NCBI RefSeq assembly: GCF_002343915.1
Contig: NZ_NETK01000001.1
Span: 1,178,001 to 1,242,000 of the forward strand
Source: Nannocystis exedens
GTDB lineage: Bacteria; Myxococcota_A; Polyangia; Nannocystales; Nannocystaceae
Length of the DNA: 64,000 bases
Direction: 5' to 3'
In this document: positions 61,600 to 64,000 of the stretch, one piece after another
Position numbering within the stretch: position 1 is the first letter of the stretch
Layout of the letters: each line of letters opens with the position of its first letter
Notes under the pieces: model-generated
What the model was told of the DNA's origin: nothing
Seen by the model: only the letters and a program-made list of their open reading frames with translations
The model's database searches: none
Made by a program: the position numbers and the translations under genes

Positions 61600-61796
61600 C
61601 ACCTCGCGCCGGCCCCGCCTGCCCGCCGCTCGCGCCCACTCGCGCCGGCCCGCCATCCACCCCGGCCGCGCTCCACCTCGCGCCGGCCCCGCCTGCTCGC
61701 CGCTCGCGCCCGCTCGCGCCGGCCCGCCATCCACCCCCGGCCGCGCTTCACCTCGCGCCGGCCCCGCCTGCCCGCCGCTCGCGCCCGCCCGTCTCA
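61600..61796. repeat. Three tandem copies, about 74 bp
   Basis: CACCTCGCGCCGGCCCCGCC begins at 61600, 61674 and 61749 (periods 74 and 75). The third copy runs up to the stop of the minus-strand lipoprotein. Each contains CCTG-CCCGCCGCTC, a half unit. The stretch 61488-61599 holds nothing recognised. Confidence 0.85.
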
Positions 61797-62831
61797 CTCC
61801 CGCAGGAGCCACCAGTCGAACCGCTGCTCCTGCCCGCACGCGCCGGTCTCGAACGACTGGCCGTTATAGGCCTCGTACGTCGCGCCGGCCAGCTTCACCA
61901 CGCCGGACATTCCCTGCGGCACCTCGACCGGCTCCTCGCCCTCGAACCGCAGGTCGTACTCGACGGCCTTGTCGGGGCAGCAGTCGTCGGCGTCGACGCA
62001 CCCGCACGCGGCGTCCGCGGGCACCAGCCCGACCCCGAGGTCGTCGCCGCTGACGTCGGCCACCGACGGATCGACCGACAGCGTGTCGTGCCCGAAGATC
62101 GCCAGCGGTGCCTGCTTCGCCGGGGTGTTGCTGCCGTCCCACCACAGCGCCATCTGCCGATAACGGCACGGCTCGGGCGCCGGGGTCTCGATCGCCCCGT
62201 GGGCCGACAGGTATACGCACTTCGACAGCGCGAGCACGCCATTGGGCGCCGGGGTGGTGAACCCGAACAGCAGCGTCTTCCCGTAGTCGCAGCCGGTACA
62301 CCCGGCGGCCGGGTTGCTCGAGCACGGGACCGCCGTGACGAAGACGCCCGCGACCTCGAGCACCCGGTAGTTGCGCCCCGGGATGTCGTTGCAAGCCTGG
62401 GCGATCAGGCCGTTCCACTGCCGCGCCCGCAGCTCGGCCGGGCCGAAGCCGGTCGTCCCGCACGCGGGGGCGAGGTCCTCGCCCGTCGTGCTCGTGCTCG
62501 GGCCGGTGCTCGGGTCGTCGCCGGTCGAGCTCGTCGACCCGTCCGAGGTCGTCGTCGTCGTGTCGGGCCCGCTCGTGCCGGCGCCGGAGGTCGTGCCCGT
62601 CGTCGACGTCGACGGGATCGGCTGCAACCCCGCCGTGGTCGTCGCCTCGCTCGTCGCCTCGCCCGTCGACTCCGGCTCGTCGATCGGCGGCCCGGCCGTC
62701 GTCTCGACGTCGCCGCTCCCTTCGCCCGGCCCCTCGGTGACCATGAAGGCAGGGTTGTCCTTCCAGCAGCCCACGAGCATCAGCCCGCACCCCGCCACCA
62801 CCGCCGCCTTTCCGCCCGCCATGCCCCACAT
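61794..62831 (-). CDS. Lipoprotein with Cys-rich body, unknown
   Basis: 345 aa from ATG 62831 (62822 also possible). Signal peptide with lipobox LMLVGC (Cys about 22), a Thr/Ser/Glu/Gly linker to about 120, then a domain with several Cys pairs (CGTTGFG, CSSNPAAGCTGCDYGK, CGCVDADDCCPDK) ending ETGACGQEQRFDWWLLRE. No family recognised. Typical of the many linker-type lipoproteins in this window. Its 3' side borders the three-copy tandem repeat. Confidence 0.7.
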   Translation of the reverse strand: MWGMAGGKAAVVAGCGLMLVGCWKDNPAFMVTEGPGEGSGDVETTAGPPIDEPESTGEATSEATTTAGLQPIPSTSTTGTTSGAGTSGPDTTTTTSDGSTSSTGDDPSTGPSTSTTGEDLAPACGTTGFGPAELRARQWNGLIAQACNDIPGRNYRVLEVAGVFVTAVPCSSNPAAGCTGCDYGKTLLFGFTTPAPNGVLALSKCVYLSAHGAIETPAPEPCRYRQMALWWDGSNTPAKQAPLAIFGHDTLSVDPSVADVSGDDLGVGLVPADAACGCVDADDCCPDKAVEYDLRFEGEEPVEVPQGMSGVVKLAGATYEAYNGQSFETGACGQEQRFDWWLLRE

Positions 62832-63382
62832 CCTGCGACGATCCCTGTCACATTCCCGGCGAGCGCGGGCGTCCTGGAGCCGACTCGCCGCGTGAGCCTC
62901 CTCTGTGCGCCCCCTGGGGCGTTTTTCGCCCCGGCAACAATGTTCCGGCGCCGCTCTGCGTTCGCAAATCCGGGCCGCACCGGGCCCGATCCAATCCACC
63001 TACCCGAGCGCGATTGTGAAGCCGCGAATACGCGCACCCGAGCGTTCGCCTTCGCCGGCAATGGCGATGCTGTCTCTCGAGACATGTTGCCCGAGCCGCG
63101 CGCCCGCGTGCCCAGCGCCGAGCTCGCCGCGCGTCCCGCGGGGCCCGACCGCGACCGAGCCGGGCGCGTCGAGGACCCTGGGCGCCTCCTCCCATTCGAC
63201 GCCCGACGTCGCCCGGCCGATCGCTCCGGCCGGGCGGCCGTCGACGCCCCTGCACCGCCCGGGCGGGTCCGTGGGAGCCCGACCGCGAGGCCGCCCGACA
63301 CCGCGCGACCTGTCCCCGCGGCCTCGCCCTGCCCGCAATTGATCGCGATTTGATTGGCAGCACCCCGCGCCGGTCACACCTG
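62832..63382. other. Divergent intergenic region with palindromic units
   Basis: 551 bp. Units: GCTG 63069/CATG 63083 with core TCTCTCGAGA, and CCTG 63309/CCTC 63323 (half unit). No gene is supported. Confidence 0.4.
63069..63086. repeat. Single palindromic unit
   Basis: GCTG-TCTCTCGAGA-CATG in a divergent region. Confidence 0.65.
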
Positions 63383-63730
63383 ATGCGCATGCGACGATTC
63401 ACCCTCGCGCTCGCTGTGGGGCTCGGCGCCGGTCTCGCTCTCGGCGGGACCGCCGGCGCGAGCCCTCGCAAGGCCGGCGACGGCCGCGAAAAGCCGTGCG
63501 GCGACGAGTGCTACGACCCCTTCACCGAGAGCTGTCAGCCCGGCGCTCTCGTCTGCCGCGGCGCCCAGCGGGCCTGCGGCGATCGCTGCTACGACCCGTT
63601 CTATCAGCGCTGCAGCACCGGCCGGGTCGAATGCGCCGGGTCGGAGGAGCCGTGCGGCGATCGATGCTACGACCCTGCCACCGAGGATTGCCCGCTCGCG
63701 GTGAAGGACGACCGCCCCGAGCGGGCCTGA
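63383..63730 (+). CDS. Small secreted protein with three Cys-rich repeats
   Basis: 115 aa from ATG 63383 (63389 also possible). Signal peptide of about 28 aa ending ...TAGAS. The mature protein is three copies of CGD[ER]CYDPxxxxC about 22 aa apart (from residues 39, 61 and 83), the first two ending in a further Cys. This looks like a small disulfide-rich secreted protein or toxin-like knot. No family recognised. Confidence 0.7.
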   Translation: MRMRRFTLALAVGLGAGLALGGTAGASPRKAGDGREKPCGDECYDPFTESCQPGALVCRGAQRACGDRCYDPFYQRCSTGRVECAGSEEPCGDRCYDPATEDCPLAVKDDRPERA

Positions 63731-63852
63731 CGGGCGGCGCCGCCGACCGCCGAGGTGCGCTCGGCTCGCCCGACGTCGACGACGGCGCCGCCCTGCCCCG
63801 CCGTTCGTGATGACCGGCGAGCCGGACGGCGCCGACGACCGAGGCGCCCGCC

Positions 63853-64000
63853 TCAGCGCGCCATCGCCACGGTGTTGGCGAGCTGGGCCGTGAACTTCGC
63901 CGGATCGATCGCCCCGTCGACCTCGATCGACTGGACCTTCACCTTGCTGATCTTGCCGTCGACCTCGCCCTCGCTGGCGAAGTTGAACTTGAGCCCGCCG
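63853..64000 (-). CDS. 3' end of a gene entering from the right edge
   Basis: The minus strand carries GGLKFNFASEGEVDGKISK, then KVQSIEVDGAIDPAKFTAQL and ANTVAMAR before a TGA at 63853-63855. Only 48 residues are visible. The beta-rich character and the repeated Asp-Gly turns suggest a secreted or periplasmic domain, but nothing is recognised. Confidence 0.55.
   Translation of the reverse strand, partial: GGLKFNFASEGEVDGKISKVKVQSIEVDGAIDPAKFTAQLANTVAMAR

Overview
The window reads as a GC-rich chromosome segment from a myxobacterium (Myxococcota), most like the Nannocystis/Plesiocystis group. Support: several proteins end in a MYXO-CTERM sorting tail (Cys-rich spot, one membrane helix, Arg run); there are many lipoproteins with Ser/Thr/Asp/Glu-rich linkers after the lipobox, myxo disulfide repeats, an MXAN_2561/MXAN_2562-type pair, a large Ser/Thr kinase fused to an ATPase, and a plant-like sterol isomerase. 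Genus is an inference. I saw no tRNA, rRNA, insertion sequence, prophage or CRISPR array.

Layout. 1-8 kb: MYXO-CTERM metzincin-like protein, D-amino-acid oxidase, cysD, IgGFc-binding-type lipoprotein, and a three-gene ExbB/ExbD-like cassette. 8-13.5 kb: cysNC fusion with a degenerate APS-kinase half, a membrane protein, a propeller lipoprotein, a HEAT-like protein. 13.5-18.2 kb: TonB-dependent receptor with coupled lipoprotein, and a SprT/DUF2786 protein. 18.7-23.8 kb: lipoprotein, aminotransferase + O-methyltransferase, cycloeucalenol cycloisomerase homologue + small partner, acetyltransferase. 23.9-30.1 kb: PEGA-type membrane protein + gliding/TonB-like protein, an XPB-Bax1 helicase/nuclease pair, MarR. 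30.3-38.2 kb: MXAN_2561/2562 pair, formate dehydrogenase alpha with coupled small protein, rubredoxin, response regulator. 38.4-50.9 kb: lipoproteins, NTT-type carrier, Tat-exported dehydratase-like protein, M36 protease, L-domain lipoprotein, membrane protein with an orphan MYXO-CTERM peptide, TauE/SafE transporter. 51.5-64 kb: PAS-STAS protein, propeller lipoprotein, homocysteine methyltransferase, thiolase, kinase-ATPase, more lipoproteins.

The most striking signal is not a gene. About fifty loci carry short palindromic units built as CATG or CCTG, ten bases, then CATG, CAGG or a near variant. Many are fused into arrays in which the tetramer recurs exactly every 14 bp (up to seven boundaries in a row, for example 42189-42276). 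The ten-base core tends to be YCC-N4-GGR, so each 18-bp unit is a dyad with 7-bp arms and a 4-nt centre. Units begin within about 30 nt of a stop codon in most intergenic cases. They also lie inside genes, where they encode a signal peptide, a transmembrane helix, start codons and C-terminal tails. At three genes the last codons, the stop codon and the adjacent unit have been duplicated together.

A second general signal is a TAnnnT hexamer, often preceded by GC, that ends 6-13 nt before a start codon at about fifteen genes. This suggests transcripts with very short or no leaders.
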